From positions 1,426,001-1,490,000 of the forward strand of contig CM034127.1 in assembly GCA_019914995.1 (NCBI GenBank): a stretch of DNA of 64,000 nt. Reading direction: 5' to 3'. The notes beneath the pieces are model-generated. The model saw nothing but the letters and a program-made list of their open reading frames with translations. It did no database searches and was not told where the DNA came from. Origin of the DNA: Acanthochlamys bracteata. Taxonomy: Eukaryota; Streptophyta; Magnoliopsida; Pandanales; Velloziaceae. The position numbers and the translations under genes are program-made. Shown here piece by piece: positions 12,049 through 23,187 of the stretch; position 1 is the first letter of the stretch, and each line of letters begins with the position of its first letter.

Positions 12049-12150
12049 CAATGAGTCGACAATAACTTCTTCTTCTTCTTCGTAATTTTCTGCTGGCTGT
12101 GTTGTTTCGTCGGAGGAAATTATATAAGTAAAGAGATAATAGCCAGAGAT

Positions 12151-12539
12151 ATGAACAGCACGGCGGGATTCTATTTGGAAGAAATAATCGCCGGAGAAGA
12201 AGAACAGAAACATTTCCTTGACGCGTGCGCCAGATGCCACAAGTTTCTCAAACCCAATACAGACGTTTATATGTACAGGTTAGCTATCGATTCCATATAC
12301 ATATATTTTTTCTCTTTGTAGATTATTATTTTTTTGTTTTAATTTACACTGCATGCAGAGGGAACATTCCGTTTTGTAGTGAAGAGTGTCGTTCGGAGCA
12401 GATCGTAATCGACGAAGCTGCAGAGGGAAGTCGAAGGCGATCAACGGCGGAGAGAAAGAACGAGTCGCGTTCATCTACTACTACACAATCAAGTGATCAG
12501 ATCAGAAGAAGACCTGGAAGTACTGTTGTTGTTAATTAA
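12151..12539 (+). CDS. FCS-like zinc finger (FLZ, DUF581) protein, two exons
   Basis: Exons 12151-12278 and 12359-12539 join across an 80-bp GT-AG intron to give 102 residues. The FLZ domain follows a short acidic N-terminus (GEEEQKHFLDAC): C26-x2-C29, the VYMYRGN motif at 39-45, and C49-x3-C53 (FCSEECR), then EQIVIDEAAEGSRRR. The C-terminus is Arg/Ser/Thr-rich and ends VVVN. The ATG is the first in-frame one after an in-frame TGA in the leader. The intron falls inside the Arg codon of the MYR motif, as in the 22421 gene. It is smaller than the other two intact copies and lacks their long N-termini. The expected role is a SnRK1 adaptor, as for other FLZ proteins. Confidence 0.88.
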
Positions 12540-13299
12540 TTAGCTAAACATTTTCAAACTGCTTCTATTGTGCATGCCGTGCTGCCGGGAGCGTGTACTT
12601 CTAAATTATGTATGTGTAGAAAACAACAAGGCTCTAATGGAGTTGGTACAACTAAAATGGCCAAATTTGAAGCAGAGAATTATATGTAAGGGTGATTTGA
12701 GATGCTTAAATAGAATGAAAACATATTGCCAGGTAGAACCATACTTAAATACATGGAAATGTAATGCTACATGTTGTTTGGCATTCTCTTGATTTATGTT
12801 GTACAATCCACAGTTTTTTTTTCTTTTACGGTATGTTTAAATACATAATTAATAAATAAAAGTAAAAAAATAAACAATAATAATAATAATAAAACAGATA
12901 AAAAATAATTATTTAATTTATGATATTTGAATATATAATTAGAATAATAAATTAATTATATTTAGATAGATAGATAAATGAATGAGTAATAGAAATAAAT
13001 TTTTTATAAATACTCAAATGTTATTGTATTTATAATTTAACTTTTGTTGATATAATTTTAAACCAATTTTATCAATATAACTTTAGATTAATTTTTATAT
13101 TAACTTAAATTAAGATTAATGTTAGATATAATTTAACAAAATTAAATTAGTTTTTAAATATAAAAAATTGATCTATAGTTTTATTCTTTTATCTACCAAT
13201 TAAAATTAAATAAATATAAAAAATATAATTATTATCATAAAAATAACATATATTAATTTTTAAAATTGAATTAAATATTTAATTTAATTTAAATAAATA

Positions 13300-13300
13300 A

Positions 13301-13326
<26 letters not shown>
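13300..13326. repeat. (AT)n microsatellite
   Basis: An uninterrupted AT dinucleotide run of about 26 bases within AT-rich intergenic DNA. Confidence 0.85.
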
Positions 13327-13331
<5 letters not shown>

Positions 13332-14608
13332 ATTTGATCATATAAAATTAAATAAAAAATTAATATTTAAGAAAAAAAGACAAAAAAAAAGTAAATTTGT
13401 TTTTTTTATTGCAACCATATGTATTCACTAAAATAGCCGGTACATATTTAACTATATACAGGGGAGTGATGGAGAATTGTTTCTGTTTTTTTCATTAATG
13501 AAATAAAACCAAAGGTAATAGAGATGGAGAAATGGATCACCTTCTCCTTCACTTTCCATCTCTATCCATCATCCTAACAATGTCTTAGGACCACTTGAAT
13601 GTTTACCAACGATTATTACATTTCTTTTTATTTCAAAATAATTTTATATCTTTTAATAAACTTTTACAGCATTTTGGAGCAATGTATTAAAATTTTGAAA
13701 AAATACATTAAATTATATATCATTCAATATAGATATAGATATATAGACCAAATATATTAAATTTAATTTTCTAAAAAAATTCAAAATAAATTTTATTTTA
13801 AAAATGTTTTCATTTGAAGTATTTTTAAAAATTCCCTAACCAACTTGCTCTACTTAAAAGATTTTAGAACAAAAAGTTGGTCATGGCCAAGAGAAACCCA
13901 AGTGTTACTTCTCATGAATCATGGTATTACTCCATGCCAGTTACTTCGTTTCTTTTCCAATGAATATGTCACATTCCTTATTAATTGAATGCAATTTTCA
14001 TTGCTGCTGTTTGATGAACATATAGAAATTGACCAGATTTTATCTTCCCTATCTCTCTCTATCTAGAGATATTTTAGACCATGTTTACCGGAACATAATA
14101 AATTTAATAAAAATTAAGTTTTTAGATTATTCTATATTAAAAATAGTTTAAAAAAATAGTTTACTAAGCTGGTAAATAAGCTCTTTAGAGCTATTTGACA
14201 ACACGTTTCAGAAAAATAGTTTTTTAATTTTAAAAAATAATTTTTTAATTTTTCAGTTTCTAATAAATTTTTATAAATTTTATTTAAAAATATAAAAAAT
14301 AAAATCTTGTTACTATTTATTTTATTAATATTTTTTTGAGTTAAAAAGTAGAACTTATTTTTTAAAATAATATAAAAATATTTTCCGTTTCATAAAAATA
14401 CTTTTCAAAAATACTTTCCAACACAAATTTAGAAAATATAAAATAAATTCTTTTATAAATTAAAAAATATTTTATATAGTCCTAGAAATAAAATATTTAT
14501 TAATAAAATAGTTTTACATGTTCTAAAATTTAAAAAAATTCTAAAAATTATAAATTTTTTTAGTAAAAGGTGGGAAATGAAAAAGTATTCAAACCCACGA
14601 TCGGTGTT

Positions 14609-14820
14609 AGGGGTTGTTTGGTTCAGTTTATTAAAAAAATAATTTTTTAATTTTATATTTTAATATATATTTTATAAATATTAAAAAAATTATTTAAAAA
14701 TTTAAAAATATAAAATAATTTTACGTAAAATATTTTTAATAAAGCTTCTTTTTTAAGAAATATAAAATACTTTTTATTATAAAAAAATTTTATTTTAAAA
14801 ATACTTTCAAACGTCTTCTT
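14609..14820. mobile_element. Short AT-rich TIR element (MITE-like)
   Basis: It begins GGGGTTGTTTGGTTCAG and ends TACTTTCAAACGTCTTC. The ends are imperfect inverted repeats around the core GTTTG(G/A). The interior pattern matches the blocks at 10.2 and 15.6 kb. It is non-coding. Confidence 0.55.
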
Positions 14821-15529
14821 AATTAATCAAATGAATTTTTCGAATTAAGGGAAAAAATCTGTGACTGATATCTTTAGAAAAGCTTACAAACCTCTAGAGT
14901 TAATATAATGTATGAGCTCCATTTGAAGCTGGCGGTGTGGCAGACGTACGTCTCAGAAGAAGCTCGACAACAAATTCTCATTGAAAACGAAATTAAGCAA
15001 AACAACAGCAAAGCAGGACAAAAAAAAAACAAAAAGAAAAAGGTAGCAAATTAAATTAAAAATGCGAAGCTTTCCCTTTCTCTGGGCAGGTTTATTTCAC
15101 GTAGAAATAATTTTTCAAAAAGTTATATTTAAATTTAGAAAATATTTATTTATTTTTCCTTCGTGAGGTGATACAAAATAATTGATGTAATTAAGTCAAT
15201 GTACCGGCTGATCAAAATTAAGTCAATGTAGAGCTACGCGTATTTTAATTTTTTTATTTATTTAAAAAACGTAACGATATTCATACTTATTTATGTATTA
15301 GCTCGTCAGAGATTTGAAATATAAGCAAATACACACTCAAAAAAGTATTATATGTACAGTTTTTGTCTTCGTTTGTGTTAAATTAATATTGGTTGACATT
15401 TTGTAATTTCACAGCTATAAATACATAATATAAGACAGTATTCTTAGCTCGACAAAGAACTTTCTCTTCTTCTTAACTTTCTACGTTGTCTTCTGGTGGC
15501 TGTGCTGTGTTTTTTCATCGGATGCGTTT

Positions 15530-15753
15530 GTCATCAAGTTTCAAAAACAATTTTTTATTTTTTTTTATTTTATATTTTTCAATACATATTTTATAAATTA
15601 TTTAAAAATTTTATTTAAAAATTTAAAAAAATTTTACGTAATGAAAATTTTTTATTATATATATTTTTTATTTTTTTAAAAATAAAACTTATTTAAAAAA
15701 ATAAAAATATTTTTTATTTTAAAAATTTTTATTTTATAAGTAATTCTAAACGA
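15530..15753. mobile_element. AT-rich MITE-like insertion in the leader of FLZ pseudogene 2
   Basis: The leader of unit B matches unit A up to about 15525 (TTCATCGGA) and resumes at about 15753. Unit A has only about 45 bases between these points. The inserted DNA starts near TTTCAAAAACAATTTTT and ends TTTTATAAGTAATTCTAAACG. It has the same internal pattern as the blocks at 10.2 and 14.6 kb. Its exact ends and target-site duplication are unclear. Confidence 0.6.
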
Positions 15754-15754
15754 T

Positions 15755-16115
15755 ATAAACAGCACGGCGGGGCGTTTCATTGACGCGTGCGCCAGATGCG
15801 ACAGGTTTCTCAGACCCAATACAGACCTTTATATGTACAGGTTAATTAGCTATCGATTCCATATACGTATATTTTGTTTCTAATTTAAAAACAAATTTAT
15901 TTATTTTTGTTTTCAAACTGCATGCATGCAGAGGGAACATTCCGTTCTGTAGTAAAAGGTGTCGTTCGAAGCAGATCGTAATCGACGAAAATGCAGAGGG
16001 AAGTCGAAGGCGATCAGCAAGAGACCCTGCTGCCGTTACGGCGGAGAGCGTTCATCTACTCCTACACGATCAAGTGGTCAGATCAGAAGTTGGAAGTACC
16101 TTCGTTGTTTGTTGA
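15755..16115 (+). pseudogene. FLZ-domain pseudogene 2 (start codon lost, domain frame intact)
   Basis: The copy corresponds to the 12151 gene. The initiator ATG is ATA here (15755-15757), and an in-frame stop lies a few codons upstream inside the inserted element, so no in-frame start precedes the domain. About 45 bases of the N-terminal coding part are missing (STAG then runs into RFIDAC). Downstream, exon-like blocks 15755-15840 and 15932-16115 keep the donor, the GCATGCAG acceptor and an open frame. All four FLZ Cys survive (CARC; CSKRC), and two Glu in the FCSEEC motif have become Lys-Arg. The tail diverges from the parent and ends at a TGA at 16113. It is recent, since the frame is still open, but probably not translated. 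Confidence 0.8.
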
Positions 16116-16460
16116 TTTGGTAAAACATTTGCAGGACTGCTTCTTCTTTGCATGTTGTGCTGCTGGGGGTTTGTAATTCTAAATTATGTATCTGTAGAAA
16201 ACTAATTGCTCTGTAGGAGTTAAATTTTGTACGTATGTATTTATTTTGTATTAAAAGTGAGTTTGAAAGTAAAAATTTTTATTTTTATAAATTGAAATTT
16301 CAAAACTGAGTTTGTGAAAAAATTTAATTTAATTTTTATATTTACTGAAATTTAAAATTAAAAATTGAAAAAAATTGAAAGAAAAAAACTAAATTTGAAG
16401 TGTAGATAAACAAATCTTTGAAATAACTGAAATGGGCAAATTTGAAGCAGAGAAACTTGG

Positions 16461-18805
16461 AACAAATGGGAAAATTTTCAGGAAGAGACCGCAAAATTAT
16501 TAGGTAATTAAGAGGCATTTAGTAATGCTTATAAAATATTACTTAATTAAAATAAAAAGTATTTTATGTATATTTAGAAAATAAATCTTTTTTTTTCAAA
16601 AAATACAAAAGTAAGTAATAAGAAAATTTTACTTGCATACAATTTTTTATATTTTAGAAAACTTTAAATAAACTTTATAAAACATCACACAAAATTTATT
16701 GAAAAAATAAGAAATAAAATTGAAATATGAAAATGCATTGCCGGTGCCTAATAATCAAGAACCACATGCTTCCTATTGCTAATAACAACTAGATCAAAAT
16801 ACTTCTTTAATTTAGATATCCAGTTAAATGGTTATAATTGTTGAGAGCATGTAGTTCTAAATTATTTTTTTTTCCCTGTTTTTTCGAGTAATACTTTGTG
16901 TCTAACTTAATTTTTTCAATGTCGTCTTTTTTTAATTAATTATGAGTTAGTCTTATTGATTTATACTGTTTAATTTTACATATGAAATTATATATTAATG
17001 TATTAATGATGAAAAACTGGATGAGATATTGAGATTAGATGCATAAAAAGAATAAATGTTACGATTATAATTCGCATGTATCATTATATCTTAATTATCT
17101 CAATAATCCAACTCGAGTAATAAATTTTGAAGAAAATTAAAATAAAAAAGTCCAATTTGAGTTGTATTTTTTTAGTACAGATTTTAATTAAATAAAAATA
17201 AGTTTCGTAAAAATAAAATTCTGTAAAATGTAAATTTCAGTAAAAATAAAATTCGAACTCATAATTGAAAGTGAATTTTAGAATTATTTTGATGAAATAA
17301 GGTTTGATTTTAAAATTATAATTAAGCTATATATGGTGACGAAATTTAAAATTAAAGAATTTTTTTTTTAATGATTAAAATATGCCTTTAATCTTAAATA
17401 GTTATCACATTGTCCTTACAATTCCTAACTGCTTCCACTCTTCCGACCAAACGGTTAGAAAATTTTCTTCAATGACGACGGTGAAGAAATTCAGTTCACT
17501 GTTATACACATGTCTATAATCACCATGCATGGATATTAATTTTTGGGCACTTCTTAAATTTTAGAAGTTCTGGAGTTTTTTTTAGGAAATAATTTTTATT
17601 TTCTTATTTAAGAAAATAATAAATAATAATAATTATATAATATAAATTTTTTCTATTTTTTAAATTTTTAAATAATATAAGAAATTTATTATAAAATATA
17701 ATATAAAATGAAGTTATTAAAATAATACCAAACGCACTCTACTGTCACTACCAGATACGCACATAACAGGGAAAATTAAAAAAGTTTTCATGCGCTAGCT
17801 TTGGCTTTCACGAGGGAAATGACCGATAATCACTTTACTTACTTGCTTATTTGAGTGCGTGTTGTAAATATTCATAACTGAATTTCGTAAAAATAAAAAA
17901 TAAAAAATAAAAATTTTTTAAAATAAAATAAAATTAGAGTTCAGTATTTATATTTTAATATTTTTTAGAGATATACTGAAAATTAAAAAATATAATTATA
18001 TTATAATTTGTGCAAATAAAAAAATTATAACTGAAGTTCGTACGTAAAAATAAAATTCTAAATTTGTTAAATAATTAGAACATATAAACTGTCTCAAATT
18101 CAAAATTTAAATACAAAAAAATAAAATAATAGACGTTTGGAACACGTCCTGAGCTACGGGTGTGTTTGAAATGTTAGAATTTCACTTTCGTTGAATAGAT
18201 TTGAAATTTTTTTATATATTTTAATTACTTATTAAACTAAAAATGAATTTTTTTATTATTTAAAAATTCATCATTTTAAATTTAAAATTATACTTTTCAC
18301 TTACAATTTAATTTCAAATAAAATTTGAAAAAAATAACTAAACTCACTTTTAACTACTTTTGAAAAAAATATTTTTTACTATTCTTATAAAACTCGCTTC
18401 AATTATATTTAAGATATGTTCTTTAAATATCATCTTATATTTATTTTTCTTATTTGTAGCTATTGCTAATGCGTCTCTTCTTCTTTTTCTTTTTCTTTTC
18501 TTCTTAGTCAAATGATTATGTTCAATTATAAGTTTTGTAAAAAACAAAAATAAATTTTAGTAAAAACAGATATCAATAAAAATTAAATTAGAAATGACAA
18601 TTAAAACTAATAAAATAAATTTGATTAAAAATAAATTAGATGCATAAGTGAAAGTAAACTTTAGAATAAATTAAAACGCATAAAATTATCTAATTCAAAA
18701 TTAGATAAAAATTTTGAATTAAGTGGTAATTGAAAAATATCTTAGACTCTACGACAAATAAAAATGTAGTCATCTGTTGTATGAATTACAACATCGATGT
18801 GTTGT
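16461..18805. other. AT-rich intergenic DNA
   Basis: No gene is recognised in 2.3 kb of AT-rich sequence with many short A/T tracts. A MITE-like block at about 17544-17740 ends CCAAACGCACTCT, the same end as the element at 24115-24314. Confidence 0.4.
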
Positions 18806-20201
18806 CTTTTATGCTCTGTTTGGATTGAGAGTAATGAAAAGTAATTAGAAATAAGTGAATTAATTATTCATAACTATTTTTGTTTGGTAATAAATTTGTA
18901 AAAGTAATGAGAAGAATTTTACTCTCCAATAATCTCTATTGGGGAGTAATTAGTTATATCCCATATTGGGGTAACCAAGTGAAGAGAATTTTATGGTCTA
19001 TTGAGTTTATAAAATTTCTATTTTACTCATCTTTGTTTGTTATATTTACCTCAGTGATTTTCTTTCTTCGTTTCACTCCAATCCTGACAAGTTTCTATGC
19101 CCTCGAACCGCCGCCGCCGACGGAGGTGCTTCTTCTTCTTCTACCAAGTTTCTTTGCCCTCCACCACAAATTCTTGTCTCTCCATCTTCTCCTTTTTTTT
19201 TTAAAGAATATTCACCGCTGCCAGAACCGACAAGATCAGTGTTCTACACGCAGACTGAAAAGAAACCCGCCGCAATGACGGCGACTTCGCACACCATGTA
19301 TAAACTCACGCATCACCGAAGCTCAGGCCGGTGTACAAGCTTGCTGTCACAAGTGTCGCTTGCTGTTTAGCCTCTTCAGCTTCCTCTTGTGCTTGCTTCA
19401 TTGACGATTCAGATGCGGAGTCGTAGCCGTCGGCTTGCTCGTGGGGACGAACGCGAGACCAGATGCTGCTCTGAGCATGGACAGAAAATTGGCGAGACCG
19501 GATCACGAGGAAGCAGCAGCAGTCTGGTGGGTCCATGTCGATCGACCCGATTGGTAAGGCGTTGGTGTTGGCTAGGCAAGAGGAGGAGACGGGCCGGCAG
19601 CAGTCGTGGTGGTTGGTTTGAGAGGACAGGAAGAGAAAGCGCGATTGAAACCATGTACAAATTCACGCACCGTCGAAGCTCAGGCCACTGTGCGAGCTTC
19701 GCCGAACTTGAAGCTCGTGCCGGCGCTGAGCTTCAAGTTCAAGCTCACGACAGTGGCGAATGCGTGAGCTTCGCCGAACTTTATAAAGCTCACGCCGCGT
19801 GAGCTTCAAATTCAAGCTCATGCACCGGCGATATTCGTCGAACTTGAAGTTCACGTCGGTGCAAGAACTTTGCCGAACTTGAAGTTCATGCCGGCGATGG
19901 CTTGCTGTCTATGACAAAATTAATTACTTATAAAAATTATTACTCTTATAAAATAAAATTATTCTTATAAAAATTACTAAACATGAAAAGATTTCAGATT
20001 TTTTATAAAAATTACTCTTATTTACTTTCAATTATCAAATAAAAATAATTATTTATTCTTTATTAACTTTATTGATATATTCAAATAAAATAAGATAAAT
20101 TATTACTCTTACTTTCATCTCTACCTAAATAATTTATTCTTATTTAATTTTATTTTTATTTACTTTTATTTATTACTCTTATATTCAAACAGACTTTTAC
20201 G
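18806..20201. mobile_element. Non-autonomous hAT-like element with a GC-rich core, about 1.4 kb
   Basis: The ends are inverted repeats: TCTGTTTGGATTGAGAGTAA at 18815 and, inverted from the right end (20193), TCTGTTTGAATATAAGAGTA. Flanking them are CTTTTATG (18806-18813) and CTTTTACG (20194-20201), an 8-bp duplication with one mismatch, the length typical of hAT elements. The subterminal 150-250 bases on each side are AT-rich with repeated (A/T)TTACT(C/T)TTA motifs. The middle (about 19080-19910) is GC-rich, unlike everything around it. No transposase is present. Confidence 0.65.
19280..19900. repeat. GC-rich core with direct repeats inside the hAT-like element
   Basis: A segment beginning CCATGTATAAACTCACGCA at 19293 recurs imperfectly from about 19650 as CCATGTACAAATTCACGCA. 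Both are followed by CGAAGCTCAGGCC. From 19700 to 19900 a short motif of the type GAACTTGAAGTTCA(C/T)G, itself nearly palindromic, repeats several times with GCCGGCG(A/C) spacers. Open frames exist on both strands but none resembles a known protein. This could be captured host DNA that amplified inside the element. Confidence 0.55.
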
Positions 20202-22190
20202 GAACTAGTGAACCAATCAGCACAATAAAATTGTTGCACGACAAAACTTTAAATATTAGATAGCTTACTACTTCATTCGCCGTTGAAGTATATGATCACA
20301 TCAAAATCAAACCTTCTCCAAAGTCTTCACTAAAGCACAATCACTTACGCAAAAAATAAAATTTTTAAAAATAAATTATTAAATATTAAGTTAAAAAATA
20401 ATTTTAAAAAATAAGTAAAGCACAAAATAAAAGTTATTGTTTTGGTGATAAATATAATTTTGGAATAAAAAGTTAATAAAAATCTGCCGATTGTGACCGA
20501 TTTAATCAAATATACCGGTTTGAACTTTCTAGAGACCGAACGTTCGAGGACCGTTGATAACCAACGGATAAGATCTTATCTCGGAAATCTGACGGTGGAA
20601 ATATCGAATAGTCCGTGTGCCACGAGCGAGTTGTTTTGACCGTGCCCTGGCTCGTGTGCTCGTTCACGAAGTGGTGATGGTTGGTCTGCGCGTGCTGGGT
20701 ACCCACCGAGTGAAATAGGCCAAGAAGGGAGGGGAGAAAACGACAAAAGAAAGCAGCTGTCCGGCTTCAATTACTAAGTAGATATTTCGTAGTAGTTCCA
20801 AGTGGGTCCCTATAACGTTCGTTACGTCACCGCGAAAGTTTAGTGTTGTTAACCTGTGGGACCTGCGCATTACGAAAGCAAAAGATTCAAAGGGCGCTTG
20901 ATGTTCATATTATTCCATCTCAAAAAATTCAATTAATTTATATTTTAAATAAATTATTATAATCTTTTATAAATTGTTAAAAGATAAAATATAAAGAAAT
21001 TCATATATAACATTTTATTATTTTTATTTAAAAAATACAATTTTTTAAATAAACACAAAATATATTTTTAAATATTTCAGAAGAAATAATTTCAAAATTA
21101 CTATCGAACACTCCCTCCTTCATTTCATTCATCGCGCCTGATTCTATCTTGTTAAATTTGCTCCTATGTTTCAGGTTACTTACTTTAATGCCATTCAATA
21201 ATGAAATGTCGTTATTCCGCCACGCCTTACTTAGCTGCGGTAATAATAAATCACAATCCTTAATAGTGTGACATTATAGTTAATAAATTAATTATGAGTC
21301 AATTTATTTTATAATTAAATTAAAATTGTTTAATTTTAAAATAAGAACTATATTAAAATAAAATTATAAAAACTAATTTCTAATTTTACTAAAAAATTGT
21401 TAAGTTATATATATATTTATTTATTTTTAACAAATTCTATAAATTAAAACAATGATGCAAAGTATGATAAATTAAGCAAAAAAATACAAATTAATAAAAT
21501 TCAATACCTTTATTCTAAGTATTTTTTAATAATTAATTAATATCATGTGATATATAAATAATTATATGTATTGGATATATTAATGTCAAATTAATTCAAA
21601 ACTGGTCTGAACATATTTATTTTATCGTATCGTTTTTGGATTGATAAAAACATAGATGATTTCAGCTGGAAACCCAAAAATCAGTGTAAAAACTATTACA
21701 TAGTATCAGTATCAATTGGTCATTTTTTGTATGATTTATTGAAAATAGTTTTGAACTTTGCAAATTCAAAAATTTCTTCCACAATACTATAACATTAGTA
21801 TCTTATATAAAATTTATTCAAATATTTTTCAAAAATTCGAATTTTATTAAAAATTGTATTTTTCAGCATCTCAACGTGCCCTTTCTGTACATCTATTTTT
21901 TCAGCATCTCAGCCTGCCAACTCGGTGCCGTTAATTTGTGTCAAATGCATCGATATCTATATTTTCACTACAAAATTGAAGTTCGACTAGTTATGTTTTA
22001 ATTATTATTTCAAAATTTATATTAAATTTTAAGATATTTTAACCATTATAAATTTTAATTTAATTTAATTTAATTTTTTATGGAATTTTGTTTTTATAAT
22101 TTTTTTGTAGAACTCACTTTAAAAAATTTAGAACAATCTCTAAGCAATTGCGGGTGGTACATTAGTAATTAAACGAAGAAATAGTGGTAT
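20202..22190. other. Intergenic DNA upstream of the 22421 FLZ gene
   Basis: No gene is seen. The stretch 20490-20880 is of normal GC content, with a short inverted repeat CCGTTG/CAACGG at about 20551-20567. It might be an ancient gene or regulatory fragment, but no coding match was recognised. The block 20890-21120 is AT-rich with MITE-like ends (GGGCGCTTGATG... / ...CGAACACTCCC). The rest is AT-rich. Confidence 0.4.
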
Positions 22191-22420
22191 GTTAGTCAAC
22201 AATTTTCCTAACTTTTTTAAATCCAAACCAGTTTCGTTCTTCCAATACTACCCTCGAGTTCTTCTTCTTCTGGGTCCTCTGCTCACGCCAACAGGCATTT
22301 GCTAAACCTCTCCCACCACCACCAACATTACCACTCTCCGCAATTCCCAAAAACCATTTTTTCCTGAAAGAACTGTTTCTGTAAGTCGAGTTTTCAGTTT
22401 TTCTTTTTGGTTCTGTGGAG

Positions 22421-23187
22421 ATGGGTTGTGGGGAAAGGATCTTTACTACTGCTACAGAGATCGAGGCTACTGGATTTATTGTGCCTGGTGTAGTAGAGAG
22501 AATCGGGTTATCTCCGGCACCGGTTGTTCCTTCTCCTGCACCGAGATTTGAAGGATTTTTTTTGGATGATCTGGTTTGTGAAGAAAAGAAACATTTCTTG
22601 GAGGCCTGCGCGCTTTGTAATAAACCGTTGGGATCTAATCGTGATATCTTCATGTATAGGTAAATTCCATCTCTCTAGTTTTTATTTGTTTATCGGCTGG
22701 TGTTGTTGTGTTTGTTTCTTGTTTTGGTTCTGATCGTTTTCATCTCGAAGCTTCCCTATCTTTCTTCGAAATAACTGGAAACTTCATCTTTTAGCTTCGA
22801 ATTCTCTCCTCAAGGGTTCCGATTTTCGCCGGTGAAGAAAAAAGATTTCTTTTCCCCCTCCTTAAATTGTATAATTTCTGGTCCATGCAAAGGAAAAATT
22901 TAACCTTTCTCCAATCTGGGTTTAGAATTCGGAAAGTGTTTTTACCCTTGGGAGAAATTTTCCCTCACTCGTTAAAATGATTTGTTGTTTAATTCAGGGG
23001 TGATACACCGTTCTGTAGCGAAGAGTGTAGGCAAGTACGGATCGACATGGACGAAGCAGCAGAGAAAGCTCGGAAGCTCTCCTTCAAACAAGCTTCTGCT
23101 TCTTCCACAATCATCGAAGAAAAGAACACTACTTCTTCCGAAGGTCCGACAATCGGTGTGAGAACTGGCGCTGTTGTTGCTGGATAA
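22421..23187 (+). CDS. FCS-like zinc finger (FLZ, DUF581) protein, two exons
   Basis: Exons 22421-22659 and 22998-23187 join across a 338-bp GT-AG intron to give 142 residues. It has the longest N-terminus in the array: residues 1-55 hold a hydrophobic/Pro stretch and a motif [10 protein letters not shown]. The FLZ domain covers about 56-101: KKHFLEAC63-x2-C66, FMYRGD at 77-82, C86-x3-C90 (FCSEECR), then [17 protein letters not shown]. The tail is Ser/Thr-rich and ends GAVVAG. An in-frame TAA lies upstream of the ATG, which fixes the start. It is more diverged from the 6565 and 12151 genes than those are from their pseudogenes, so it may be the older member of the array. The likely role is a SnRK1 adaptor or scaffold. 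Confidence 0.92.

Larger units (their letters stand above)
11270..12680 (+). repeat. Tandem duplication unit A carrying an intact FLZ gene
   Basis: Unit A is colinear with unit B at 14860-16460. Landmarks in order are a GAAAAGCTTACAA(G/A) stretch, GGCGGTGTG, GCGAAGCTTTCCCTTTC, CAGGTTTATTTCA, GTTTGTGTTAAATTAAT, the TATA region, both FLZ exons with the same intron position, and finally CAAATTTGAAGCAGAGAA downstream of the gene. The two units have diverged by many substitutions and indels. Confidence 0.8.
12700..14859. other. AT-rich intergenic DNA with microsatellite and TIR elements
   Basis: No gene is seen. It contains an ATA-type repeat at about 12877-12892, an (AT)n run near 13300-13326, and MITE-like blocks at about 14189-14445 and 14609-14820. 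It separates the two tandem duplication units that carry FLZ copies. Confidence 0.45.
14860..16460 (+). repeat. Tandem duplication unit B carrying a broken FLZ copy
   Basis: Second copy of the segment at 11270-12680, about 3.6 kb downstream and in the same orientation. It retains the GCGAAGCTTTCCCTTTC block, a TATA box at 15413, the FLZ exons and the CAAATTTGAAGCAGAGAA downstream block. It is longer than unit A because an AT-rich element of about 220 bp sits in the leader just before the FLZ coding region. Confidence 0.8.

Noticed and set aside
18880-19802. Open frames of 130-137 codons inside the hAT-like element
   Set aside because: They span low-complexity, repeat-built DNA. Both strands are open at once because of high GC, and no domain is recognisable.
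20506-20870. Overlapping minus-strand frames in a normal-GC stretch
   Set aside because: Three overlapping frames with unrelated, low-information sequences and no motif. I see no start context or splice partner, so I list the stretch only as intergenic.
22192-22653. A 153-codon antisense frame over the 22421 FLZ gene
   Set aside because: It is the shadow of FLZ exon 1 and its leader. The sense strand encodes a clear FLZ domain with matching splice sites.
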